NCBI RefSeq assembly: GCF_014649115.1
Contig: NZ_BMSK01000005.1
Coordinates: forward strand, 62,001-126,000
Direction of reading: 5' to 3'
Origin: Streptomyces eurythermus
GTDB lineage: Bacteria > Actinomycetota > Actinomycetes > Streptomycetales > Streptomycetaceae
Length of the DNA stretch: 64,000 nt
Position 1 is the first letter of the stretch. Each line of letters begins with the position of its first letter. This document shows positions 27,607-35,183 of this stretch, in pieces. A program made the position numbers and the translations under genes. The notes below the pieces were generated by a model. The model saw nothing but the letters and a program-made list of their open reading frames with translations, was not told the DNA's origin and did not search any database.

Positions 27607-28602
27607 TCACCGCCCGTCGCCGCCGTGCCGGGTCGCGCTGTGGGCCAGCCACTCGGACCAGGTGAGGTTCCAGTCGCCGTAGCCGTTGCCGGGCTCGACC
27701 GTGTCCTTGGAGCCGGTGACGCGGATGACATCACCGGGGATCACCCGCCGGTAGAAGCGTTCGGCGGTGCCGTCGGTGGCGAGGCCGACACAGCCGTGGG
27801 TGACGTTGTCCCGGCCGGCGTAGGTGTCGGCGTTGGGGTTCTGGTGGACGTAGGTGCCGGACGTGGTGGTGTGCACGGCCCAGGCGTAGTAGCCGTGGTA
27901 GGCGTCGCCGAGGCCGACGGTCCGGGAGTCCATGTAGACCTTGGGCTGCTTGTCCATCACGACCATCGTCCCGTTCCAGGTGTCCAGGCCGGGGCGGCCT
28001 GCGGTGACCGGGATCCGGGTGTCGGGCCTGCCGTCCTCCGTGACGGTCATCGTGTGGGTGCGCACGTCGACGGTCGCGGTCAGGGAACGGCCGATGGAGA
28101 AGTGCCGTACGGCGTGGCTGCCGACGCGCAGGGTGACGCGGGTGCCGGGCTTCCAGTAGGCGGGCGGGCGGTAGTCGACGCGCTGCCCGTCGAGCAGGTT
28201 GCGGTCCTTGACCCAGCTCCAGGCGCCCGTGACGGCGGGCCGGGCGCCGACGCCGAGCCAGTGCTCGACCGCGGCCCGCTCGGCGCGCGGCACCGGGCGC
28301 GGGAAGGTGACGGATATCGGCATGCCCACCCCCACGGTGGCCCCCTCGCCGACGTTGACCTGCGCGCCGGCGAGCGCGGCCGGCTCGGGGACGGCGGGCG
28401 CGGCGGGGCGGGGCGCGGCGGAGGTGCGGGCGGCGGCCGGCTCGGCCGCGGCCGTGGAGGCGGTGGAGGCGGTGGCCGCGCAGCCGGTCGCCGCCAGCAG
28501 CAGCGCGCAGGCCGCCGCGAGGGCCCCGGCGACGGCTTTCGAACGGCGTGGGCGGGCTGACGGGGCGTGCGGGATACGTGAGCGATGCGCGTGCGTGGAC
28601 AC
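27607..28602 (-). CDS. L,D-transpeptidase (YkuD) with Ig-like domain, probable lipoprotein
   Basis: The GTG at 28602 has AGGGGGGAAC upstream and gives 331 aa. A signal region ends in LLLAATGCAATA, a slightly unusual lipobox. An Ig-like domain (GMPISVTFPRPVPRAERAAV) precedes the YkuD catalytic domain with THGCVGLATDG; Cys271 is the predicted nucleophile, with TYVHQNPN upstream. Such enzymes make 3-3 cross-links in peptidoglycan outside the membrane. It is divergent from an ECF sigma gene, suggesting control by cell-wall stress. Confidence 0.93.
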   Translation of the reverse strand: MSTHAHRSRIPHAPSARPRRSKAVAGALAAACALLLAATGCAATASTASTAAAEPAAARTSAAPRPAAPAVPEPAALAGAQVNVGEGATVGVGMPISVTFPRPVPRAERAAVEHWLGVGARPAVTGAWSWVKDRNLLDGQRVDYRPPAYWKPGTRVTLRVGSHAVRHFSIGRSLTATVDVRTHTMTVTEDGRPDTRIPVTAGRPGLDTWNGTMVVMDKQPKVYMDSRTVGLGDAYHGYYAWAVHTTTSGTYVHQNPNADTYAGRDNVTHGCVGLATDGTAERFYRRVIPGDVIRVTGSKDTVEPGNGYGDWNLTWSEWLAHSATRHGGDGR

Positions 28603-28743
28603 GGAAGTTCCCCCCTGGGATGCGTGCGGACATGGTCTGTACGCACGGCCCGGCGCCCCGGTTGCATCGGGACGCGGAGGAATTCCCGGCCCCGCACGCG
28701 CCGTAGGATCGCCTCTTCGGACGGGGAGCGCGGGGGGCCGGGG

Positions 28744-29262
28744 ATGACGGAGGAGGAGTTCGACGCCTTCTACACGGCTGCCTTCCCCCGTCTGGTCGGG
28801 CAGCTCTACGCCTTCACCGGAGACCACGCCGAGGCACAGGACGTCGTGCAGGAGGCGTTCGTACGGGCCTGGGACCGGCGGATGTCCTTCGACGCGGCCG
28901 AGGCACCGGAGGCGTGGATCCGCACGGTGGCCACCCGGCTCGCGGTCAGCCGGTTCCGGCGCGCCCGGCGCTGGCTGGAACTCGTCCGCAAGGACACCCC
29001 ACGGGAGCAGGTCCCGGGACCCGGACCGGAACACGTCGCGCTGGTCGCCGCGCTGCGCGCCCTGCCTCCGGCGCAGCGGCTGGCCGTGGTCCTGCACCAC
29101 GTGTGCGATCTGAGCGTGGAACAGATCGCCGCGGAGACCGGCGCGCCCGCCGGTACGGTCAAGGCGCGGCTGGCTCGGGGCCGCGCCGCGCTCGCCCGTC
29201 ATCTGTCGCCCGAGGAGGCCGAGACCATGACCGGGACGAAGGAGGCCACGCATGCCCCATGA
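28744..29262 (+). CDS. ECF sigma factor
   Basis: This 172-aa protein has region 2 (FTGDHAEAQDVVQEAFVRAW) and region 4 (LPPAQRLAVVLHHVCDLSVE, then TGAPAGTVKARLARGRAAL). No C-terminal SnoaL-like extension is present. It ends 11 nt inside the next gene, a membrane protein, the classic sigma/anti-sigma arrangement. The divergent L,D-transpeptidase is a plausible target. Confidence 0.93.
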   Translation: MTEEEFDAFYTAAFPRLVGQLYAFTGDHAEAQDVVQEAFVRAWDRRMSFDAAEAPEAWIRTVATRLAVSRFRRARRWLELVRKDTPREQVPGPGPEHVALVAALRALPPAQRLAVVLHHVCDLSVEQIAAETGAPAGTVKARLARGRAALARHLSPEEAETMTGTKEATHAP

Positions 29263-29929
29263 CCCGACGGGCCCGGCCGCGCCCGGGGAGAACGCCGACC
29301 GGCTGACGCACGCCCTGCGCGAGGTCGCCGAGCAGGGCAGGCGCCCCGCACCCGGCCCGGGCGCCGCCGTGCGCCGCCGGGCCGTGCTGCGCCGCCGTAC
29401 CCGCCGGGCCGGGCTGGTGTCGGCAGGCCTCGTCGTCGCGGGCGCGGCCGTCCTCACCGCCACGACCTTGCTGGACGGCGCCGAACGCCCCGCGCCGCCC
29501 GCCGCGACCGCCTCCACCACCGCCCCGGCACCGCCCCCGTCCCCCGACGGCGACACCCCCGTCGACGACATCCGGATCGACCTGTCCACCCTGGAACTGC
29601 GGGCCGGGGGACGGACGTTCCCCCTCTCCGCCCCCGGTATGAACCGGCCGTTCCGCGGAGACGCGGTCACCCGGGTCACCGAACGCCTGCGGCACGCCCG
29701 GTTCAGCGTCTCGCCCACGGGCGAGATCGAGCGGCACGACTGGGTGCTGGCCTTCAGCGGACCCGAGCGGGAACCGCACTACCTCTACGGCGCCGACCCC
29801 GCCACCGACGTCCCCGGCCGCCGCCCGTCCACCCTGAGCGTGATCGGCCTGCGCACCCCCGACGCCCGCTGGCTGTACGAGCACACGCCCGTCGGCACCC
29901 GCATCACGATCACCGGGACCGGTACCTAG
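29252..29929 (+). CDS. Membrane protein coupled to the ECF sigma factor (putative anti-sigma)
   Basis: This 225-aa protein has a cytoplasmic N-terminus with LTHALREVAEQGRRPAPGPG, a basic stretch (VRRRAVLRRRTRRAG), one transmembrane helix (about 55-75) and an extracytoplasmic domain after a Pro/Thr linker. A GGAGG site is embedded in the end of the sigma gene, and the frames overlap by 11 nt. No zinc-binding anti-sigma motif is present, so the role is inferred from coupling. Confidence 0.75.
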   Translation: MPHDPTGPAAPGENADRLTHALREVAEQGRRPAPGPGAAVRRRAVLRRRTRRAGLVSAGLVVAGAAVLTATTLLDGAERPAPPAATASTTAPAPPPSPDGDTPVDDIRIDLSTLELRAGGRTFPLSAPGMNRPFRGDAVTRVTERLRHARFSVSPTGEIERHDWVLAFSGPEREPHYLYGADPATDVPGRRPSTLSVIGLRTPDARWLYEHTPVGTRITITGTGT

Positions 29930-29939
29930 GGGGTGGTGC

Positions 29940-30887
29940 CTACTCCTCGGGGCGGGTGCGGGTCGGGGTGGAGCGGCCCGGTGGGGGGAGTTGGGACAGC
30001 TCGGTGCGGGTGAGCAGGACGTCGCCGATGAAGAGGTCGTAGAGCAGGATGCCGAGCGCGCCGCCGATCAGCGGGCCGACGATCGGGATCCACCAGTAGC
30101 CGCTGAAGACGCCGGACACGCTTCCCGGGAACGCCAGGCTGCCCCAGCCCGCCGCGTAGGTGAACAGGCGGGGGCCGAAGTCGCGGGCCGGGTTGATGGC
30201 GTAGCCCGCGTTCGCGCCGTAGGACACGCCGATGGCGGCGACGACGAGGCCGACGACCAGGGGGCCGAGGTTGGCCTGCACGGCCTGGTTGCGCAGGTCG
30301 ATGACGGCGGCGATCAGCATCAGCAGGAACGCCGTGCCCACGATCTGGTCGATCAGCGGACCCCAGACGCCGCCGTGGAAGTAGGGGGCCGGGAAGGTGG
30401 CGAAGATGGAGAAGGTGGTGTTGGTGTGGCCGTTCACCTTCGGTCCGGTCACGGTGCGGTCGAAGGTGTCGATCGCGTCGTGGTAGACGAGGTAGACCAG
30501 CGCCGCGCCGGTGAGGGCGCCCACGACCTGCGCGAACCAGTACGGCAGCACCTTGGCCCAGGAGAAGCCCCGGCGCAGGGCCATGGCCAGGGTCACCGCC
30601 GGGTTGAGGTGGGCGCCGCTGATGCCGCCGGCGACGTAGACGCCGAACATGACGGCGAAGGCCCAGCCCCAGGCGATGAGCAGCCAGTCGCCGGCCGCCA
30701 GGAAGATCGTGGTGGTGGTGGCGGCCCGGCCGGAACCGGGCAGCGCGGCGACCGCCATCGCGACCACGCCGCAGCCGAAGGAGATGAGGACGAAGGTCCC
30801 GAAGAACTCCGCCATGCACTCGCCCAGCAGACCGCCCCGGCTTCTGAGCCGGGACGTCTTGACGAGCGGAGGGATGTCCACAGCCAT
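29940..30887 (-). CDS. MIP-family channel (aquaglyceroporin)
   Basis: This 315-aa membrane protein has both MIP hemipore motifs: SGAHLNPAVTLAMALRRG and GYAINPARDFGPRLF. The Asp after the second NPAR is typical of glycerol facilitators rather than pure aquaporins. Six or so hydrophobic helices are visible. The ATG at 30887 is preceded by a G-rich stretch; a 31-codon extension upstream is possible but lacks a better site. No glycerol kinase gene is adjacent. An inverted repeat sits just upstream. Confidence 0.92.
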   Translation of the reverse strand: MAVDIPPLVKTSRLRSRGGLLGECMAEFFGTFVLISFGCGVVAMAVAALPGSGRAATTTTIFLAAGDWLLIAWGWAFAVMFGVYVAGGISGAHLNPAVTLAMALRRGFSWAKVLPYWFAQVVGALTGAALVYLVYHDAIDTFDRTVTGPKVNGHTNTTFSIFATFPAPYFHGGVWGPLIDQIVGTAFLLMLIAAVIDLRNQAVQANLGPLVVGLVVAAIGVSYGANAGYAINPARDFGPRLFTYAAGWGSLAFPGSVSGVFSGYWWIPIVGPLIGGALGILLYDLFIGDVLLTRTELSQLPPPGRSTPTRTRPEE

Positions 30888-30914
30888 GGAGGCCCCCTTA
30901 GAAGGAGCAATGCG

Positions 30915-30934
30915 GCCAATGTCACCATATTGGC
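30915..30934. promoter_or_regulatory. Inverted repeat GCCAAT-N8-ATTGGC before the channel gene
   Basis: Perfect 6-bp arms separated by 8 nt lie 28 bp before the start of the MIP channel gene, where a repressor would block transcription. The binding protein is unknown. Confidence 0.45.
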
Positions 30935-31010
30935 TCACAACGTCACTCCCCGCAGGGTGAACGTCCCCGACCACCCGCAAGGGGGACCCGTAGGGGCGGG
31001 TGCGGCGGTC

Positions 31011-31217
31011 TCAGCCGCCCGTCTGCCGGACCACCGACGCCGGTGCCTGCGGGGTGTCGGCGGCGCCGGCCGGGCCCACGTTGGCCGCCAGCAGCAGACC
31101 GGACGCGGCGATCACGGCCGCGGCGACGCCCCGGGCGGCGGAGCCCCGTCCGTCCGGACGGACGCGGGGGCGGGTGCGGGTGTGGGATGCGTAGGGTGCG
31201 GATGTACGTCCGGACAC
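31011..31217 (-). CDS. 68-aa secreted peptide precursor, divergent from the HTH-TPR regulator
   Basis: From the GTG at 31217 (GAGG about 6 nt upstream) the product has a basic N-terminus (HTRTRPRVRPDGRGSAARG), a hydrophobic core (VAAAVIAASGLLLAANV) and a clear signal-peptidase site GPAGA-ADT. About 16 residues would be released, beginning ADTPQAPASVV. An ATG at 31253 gives 12 more residues but lacks a ribosome site. Short exported peptides coded beside HTH-TPR proteins are the hallmark of peptide quorum sensing in Firmicutes. This role is inferred here, and a simple secreted protein cannot be excluded. Confidence 0.6.
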   Translation of the reverse strand: MSGRTSAPYASHTRTRPRVRPDGRGSAARGVAAAVIAASGLLLAANVGPAGAADTPQAPASVVRQTGG

Positions 31218-31247
31218 GGCGACCTCGCAACACAACAGCGGAGTGTC

Positions 31248-31257
31248 AAGCATGCTT
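31248..31257. promoter_or_regulatory. AAGCATGCTT palindrome in the regulator/peptide intergenic region
   Basis: A perfect 10-bp palindrome in an AT-rich patch lies 30 bp before the peptide GTG and 75 bp before the regulator ATG. It is a candidate operator for the HTH-TPR protein. Confidence 0.4.
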
Positions 31258-31331
31258 AATCCGCCGTTTAACCTAGGTGCTGTCGCCGCCCAACGGCAAG
31301 GGCGGCAGGGGGAGTTGGGGGGCGCGGCAGC

Positions 31332-32711
31332 ATGCTGGAGCGGGACGAACCGGAGGTCGTCGGACGGCGGGTGCAGCGGCTGCGCGCCCAGCGGGGGCTG
31401 ACCCAGCGGCAGCTGGCGGAACCGGCGTACACCCCCGCCTACATCTCCACCCTGGAGGCGGGCCGGGTCCGGGCCTCGGACGAGGCACTCAGGCACATCG
31501 CGGACCGGCTCGGGGTCACCTTCGAGGAGCTGGCCACCGGCCGCCCCGCCCACCTCGCCACCGGCCTCAGGCTGCGGCTCACCGAGGCCCAGCGGCTCCT
31601 CGCCGACGGCCGGGCCGAGGAGGCCGCCGCCCAGTACGGCCTGGTGCGCGCCGAGGCGGAGGCGCACGGCCTCGGCCCCGAACAGGCCGCCGCGCTGCTC
31701 GGCCTCGGCGAATGCGCCCTGGAGACCGGCGCGCTGAGCGAGGCACGGGACCGCTTCGAGCGGGCCGAGGAGCAACTGGCCGACCAGGCCCTGCCGATGC
31801 GGGTGCCCGCGGTGCGCGGCCGGGCCGTCGCCCACTACCTCGCGGGCGAACTCCGGTACGCCGTCTACCTCCTGGAGACCACGCTCGACGAGCTGAACCG
31901 CGGCGGACTGCACGACCCGGACGCGCTGCTGCTGCTCTACGCCAGCGTCATCGGCCCGTACATGGACATGGGCGCCCACGCCCGCGCCGCCCAGGCCGCC
32001 GAGTTCGCCCTGGCGCTCGCCCCGCGGGCCGGCGACCCCGCGCTGATCGCCCGGATGCACCGCTCGGTCGCCCGTACCCTGCTCGCCGAGGGCCGTATCG
32101 CCGAGGCCGACGCCTCCCTGGCCAAGGCGGCCGAGCTGTACGCCCAGCTGCGGCTGCGCACCGAGCTGGCCAACTGCCACTGGATGCGCGGCTACGTCTA
32201 CGCGCAGAACGGCGAACTGGACCGGGCGGAACAGGAGTTGCGCCAGGCGCACAGCATGCTCGCCCGGACCCGGGCCGCCCTGTACCGCAGCCAGGCCGCC
32301 GTCGAACTCGCCGACGTACTGCACCGCCGGGGCCGCTCCGAGGAGGCCGCCGAGCTGCTGGAGGGGGTCCTCGGGGACTTCTCCTCCGAGCGCGGCGCCG
32401 TGCACGCCGCCGCCGCGCACCGCCTGCTCGGCATCATCGCCGAGGACGCCCGGGACACCGAGGCCGCCGAGGAGCACTACGTCCGCGCCCTCAGCCTCCT
32501 GGAACGCGCGGGCGCCGCCGGGGACCTCGCCGACCTGTGCCGGCTGCTGGGCGACCTGCTGCGCCGCACCGGCCGGACCGAGGCCGCCCTGGACGCCTAC
32601 CGCACCGGCCTCGGCCACCGCACCGCCCCCGGCACCACCACCCTGGGCCCGGCCCCGGCCCAGCCCCCGCTGTGGCCCGTACCCCCGTCCCCGGGCCGTC
32701 CCCCGCTGTGA
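31332..32711 (+). CDS. XRE-type HTH regulator with TPR repeats
   Basis: This 459-aa protein has an N-terminal Cro/XRE helix-turn-helix (about 8-65: VQRLRAQRGLTQRQLAEPAY, YISTLEAGRVRASDEALRHI). At least eight TPR-like helix pairs follow, for example LLADGRAEEAAAQYGLVRAE and LTEARDRFERAEEQ-type units, up to about residue 435. A Pro-rich tail ends it. The layout is that of peptide-sensing regulators (RRNPP class) and of many Streptomyces TPR regulators with unknown ligands. It is divergent from a secreted-peptide gene. The stop lies 3 nt from the convergent lipoprotein stop. Confidence 0.88.
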   Translation: MLERDEPEVVGRRVQRLRAQRGLTQRQLAEPAYTPAYISTLEAGRVRASDEALRHIADRLGVTFEELATGRPAHLATGLRLRLTEAQRLLADGRAEEAAAQYGLVRAEAEAHGLGPEQAAALLGLGECALETGALSEARDRFERAEEQLADQALPMRVPAVRGRAVAHYLAGELRYAVYLLETTLDELNRGGLHDPDALLLLYASVIGPYMDMGAHARAAQAAEFALALAPRAGDPALIARMHRSVARTLLAEGRIAEADASLAKAAELYAQLRLRTELANCHWMRGYVYAQNGELDRAEQELRQAHSMLARTRAALYRSQAAVELADVLHRRGRSEEAAELLEGVLGDFSSERGAVHAAAAHRLLGIIAEDARDTEAAEEHYVRALSLLERAGAAGDLADLCRLLGDLLRRTGRTEAALDAYRTGLGHRTAPGTTTLGPAPAQPPLWPVPPSPGRPPL

Positions 32712-32714
32712 CCC

Positions 32715-33515
32715 TCACACCTCCGCCCGGCCCTGCCGGCGGATGTCCGCCAGCCGGAGGGCGCCGATCTGGACGGCGGCCTGGGTCGCCTCGTTCGGTA
32801 CGTCGCCCAGGCCGCCGTTGGTGAGCGCGAAGGCGTCCTCGCCGACCCGGACGGCGGCCACGTCCATCGTGAGCAGGAACCGCTGCCCGCCCTCATCGAA
32901 GGCGGCACAGGTGACGCGCAGCCCCTGGCGCGCGTCCCCGACCTCCGGCAGCGGGGCGTCCCGCACCTGCACGTCCTCCAGCAGCCCCAGCTGTGTGGTG
33001 GCCGTGAACCGGGCGCAGCGCACCGGCATCTCCCGCAGCCAGGCCAGCATGGCGTCGACGTCCGCCGGGCGGCGGGCACCGATCTGGAACCGGAGCTGGG
33101 CCTCGGTGTCGGCGTCGTCCAGGCCGACGGCGACGCGCGCCGGGGCGCCGAGGAGTTCGTCGCTGTAGAGGGCGTCGAGCAGCCGCTGGCACTCCCCGGC
33201 CGCCGTGCGGCTCTTGAGCAGCCCGTCCCGCCAGGTGGCTGCGCCGCGCGTGGCGGTCCAGGGGGCGCCGAGGTCGGTCTGGGTGATCAGCGCGGCCTGC
33301 GCCTGCTCGTCGCTGAGCGTGGAGCCGTCGGCCCGCCGGGGCGCCGTGGACCCCGGGGCCGGCCGGTCGAGCGTGGGCAGCGGGTGCGGGGCGCTCGCCG
33401 GGTGGTTCAGCCCGAGGGCCGCGCAGCCGCCGCCGAGCAGCAGGCCGGTGGCGAGGAGGGGGAGCGCGACGGCACGGGGGAGGCGGGGGACGCGCGGGGA
33501 TATCGCGGGGGACAT
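32715..33515 (-). CDS. Putative lipoprotein of unknown function
   Basis: This 266-aa protein has a signal sequence with lipobox LLGGGC (Cys about 31), then a Pro-rich linker. A soluble domain follows, with STLSDEQAQAALITQTDLGA and TAAGECQRLLDALYSDELLG. Two further Cys residues (PVRCARF and VTCAAF) may form a disulfide outside the membrane. The pattern resembles the lipoproteins often paired with sensor kinases or sigma systems in Streptomyces, but I do not assign a function. GGAGG precedes the ATG. Confidence 0.8.
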   Translation of the reverse strand: MSPAISPRVPRLPRAVALPLLATGLLLGGGCAALGLNHPASAPHPLPTLDRPAPGSTAPRRADGSTLSDEQAQAALITQTDLGAPWTATRGAATWRDGLLKSRTAAGECQRLLDALYSDELLGAPARVAVGLDDADTEAQLRFQIGARRPADVDAMLAWLREMPVRCARFTATTQLGLLEDVQVRDAPLPEVGDARQGLRVTCAAFDEGGQRFLLTMDVAAVRVGEDAFALTNGGLGDVPNEATQAAVQIGALRLADIRRQGRAEV

Positions 33516-33703
33516 CGGTGCCTCCTGGACTGCGTGCGGCCGGGGTGCCTGGTCTCACGGCACCACCGGGCCGGGCGCCCCACCAGCGCTCGGAGCCGTA
33601 CGGGTGAGGGCGTACGGCCGGTGCGCTTCGGGGCGCCGGGGGGAAGGCCGGCGTGCGCTGGGCGCCGGGGGAAATTCCGTGGAGCGGGCCGTACCGCCCC
33701 TGT

Positions 33704-33709
33704 TACCGT
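33704..33709 (+). promoter_or_regulatory. Candidate -10 element for the Thr leader transcript
   Basis: TACCGT lies 7 nt before the leader-peptide ATG at 33717, and no ribosome site intervenes. This fits a leaderless mRNA starting at the leader peptide. Confidence 0.4.
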
Positions 33710-33716
33710 CCCGTCC

Positions 33717-33779
33717 ATGCAGCGCGCCCCGCAGTGCCCGTCGAGCACGACGACGCCGGAGACCGTCCCGGCGCGCTGA
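33717..33779 (+). CDS. 20-aa Thr-rich leader peptide of the ThrRS paralogue
   Basis: The short frame encodes MQRAPQCPSS followed by TTTPETVPAR. Three consecutive ACG codons and one ACC give four Thr in twenty residues, next to Ser codons. It ends 16 nt before a perfect hairpin and 94 nt before a threonyl-tRNA synthetase gene. Stalling at the Thr codons when charged tRNA-Thr is low could prevent hairpin formation, as in classical attenuation. The frame is too short for normal gene finders. Confidence 0.6.
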   Translation: MQRAPQCPSSTTTPETVPAR

Positions 33780-33795
33780 CACCTGAGCAGCATCC

Positions 33796-33823
33796 GAGCC
33801 CCGGGGCGCACGCCCCGGGGCTC
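33796..33823 (+). terminator. Attenuator hairpin in the ThrRS leader
   Basis: GAGCCCCGGGGCG (33796-33808) pairs perfectly with CGCCCCGGGGCTC (33811-33823), a 13-bp stem with a minimal loop. It lies between the leader peptide stop and the synthetase ribosome site. No U tract follows, so termination strength is uncertain; it may act by pausing or Rho. Confidence 0.65.
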
Positions 33824-33873
33824 CGGCGTGTCCCGGGCCGTCCGCCCCCGTCCACCCCGACGGAAGGACCCCC

Positions 33874-35157
33874 ATGAACCACCAGCCCGGCCACCACGAC
33901 CACCGTGACGAGTGCGGCCGGCCCGACCGCCCCGACCACCGCCGGCTCGGCCGCGAGCTCGGCCTCTTCGGCACCGACCCGCTGATGGGCGCCGGACTGC
34001 CGTACTGGCTGCCCGACGGCGCGGCCGTCCGGCACGCCCTGGAGGAGTACATCCGGGAGGCCGAACGCCGGGCCGGCTACCGGCACGTGTACTCGCCCGT
34101 GCTCGGCAAACGGGAGCTGTACGAGATCTCCGGGCACTGGGACCACTACCGCGACGACATGTACCCGCCGATGCGGCTCGGCGGCGAGGAGGCCGTGCTG
34201 CGGCCCAGCCTCTGCCCGCACCACGCGCTGATCTACCGCTCCCGCGCCCGCAGCCACCGGGAGCTGCCGCTGCGCATCGCCGAGCTGGGCACCATGCACC
34301 GCGCCGAACTGTCCGGCGTGCTCGGCGGCCTGACCCGGGTGCGCGCCATCCACCTCAACGACGCCCATGTCTTCTGCACCCTGGACCAGGCGGTGGCCGA
34401 GGCCCGCGCCGCCCTGGAGCTGATCGGCCGCGCCTACGCCGACCTCGGCATCAAGGCCGTGCGCCACCGCCTCTCCCTGCCCGGCGCGGGCGGCAAGTAC
34501 GTCGCCGACCCCGGGCTGTGGCGGCGGGCCACCGCACTGCTGCGGCAGGTCCTGGCCGAGACCGGGGTGGCGTACGAGGAGGCGCCGGGCGAGGCCGCGT
34601 TCTACGGCCCGAAGATCGACGTACAGATCGCCGACCCGGCGGGCCGCGAGTCCACCTTGTCCACCGTGCAGATCGACTTCCACCAGCCCGCCCGCTTCGG
34701 CCTGCGCTACACCGGCCCCGACGGCGCCCGGCACCGGCCGGTGATGGTGCACCGCAGCGTCATCGGCAGCGTGGAGCGGGCCGTCGCGCACCTCGTCGAA
34801 ACCCATGCCGGGGCCTTCCCGGCCTGGCTGGCACCGGTCCAGCTGGTCGTCCTGCCGGTGGCCGAGGAGCAGCTGGAGCAGGCGGAGCGGCTGGTCCGGG
34901 AGGCCGTCGCGCTCGGTCTGCGCGCCGAACTGGCCGGGCCCGGCCAGGGCACCCTCGGGGCCAGGATCCGGGCCGCGCGGCTGGTGCCGTACCAGGCGGT
35001 GATCGGCGCCCGGGAGGCCGGCGCCGGGCTGGCCGCCGTACGGCTGCGGGACGGACGGCGACCGGGCGCGCTGCCGGTGCCGGAACTGCTGCGCCGGATC
35101 ACCGCGCGGGTGGCGGCCCACTCCACCGTGCTCTGGGACGAGGACCCGCTGATCTAA
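33874..35157 (+). CDS. Short threonyl-tRNA synthetase paralogue without editing domain
   Basis: This 427-aa protein contains only the class II catalytic core and the anticodon-binding domain of ThrRS. Zinc ligands seem intact: Cys in RPSLCPHHALIY, His in HLNDAHVFC and His in VMVHRSVIGSVERAV. Motif 2 is LGTMHRAELSGVLGGLTRVR. The usual N-terminal TGS and editing domains (over 200 residues) are absent, so mischarged Ser-tRNA-Thr could not be cleared by this enzyme. Known short ThrRS paralogues are stress-expressed or give antibiotic resistance. A Thr-codon leader and hairpin precede it. GGAAGGA precedes the ATG. Confidence 0.9.
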   Translation: MNHQPGHHDHRDECGRPDRPDHRRLGRELGLFGTDPLMGAGLPYWLPDGAAVRHALEEYIREAERRAGYRHVYSPVLGKRELYEISGHWDHYRDDMYPPMRLGGEEAVLRPSLCPHHALIYRSRARSHRELPLRIAELGTMHRAELSGVLGGLTRVRAIHLNDAHVFCTLDQAVAEARAALELIGRAYADLGIKAVRHRLSLPGAGGKYVADPGLWRRATALLRQVLAETGVAYEEAPGEAAFYGPKIDVQIADPAGRESTLSTVQIDFHQPARFGLRYTGPDGARHRPVMVHRSVIGSVERAVAHLVETHAGAFPAWLAPVQLVVLPVAEEQLEQAERLVREAVALGLRAELAGPGQGTLGARIRAARLVPYQAVIGAREAGAGLAAVRLRDGRRPGALPVPELLRRITARVAAHSTVLWDEDPLI

Positions 35158-35183
35158 GGTCGGCTGGACGGAAGGAGACCGCC

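Noticed and set aside
31243..31249. TTGACA on the minus strand as the -35 of the peptide gene
   Set aside because: No TANNNT -10 lies 16-19 bp downstream, so it was not annotated as a promoter.
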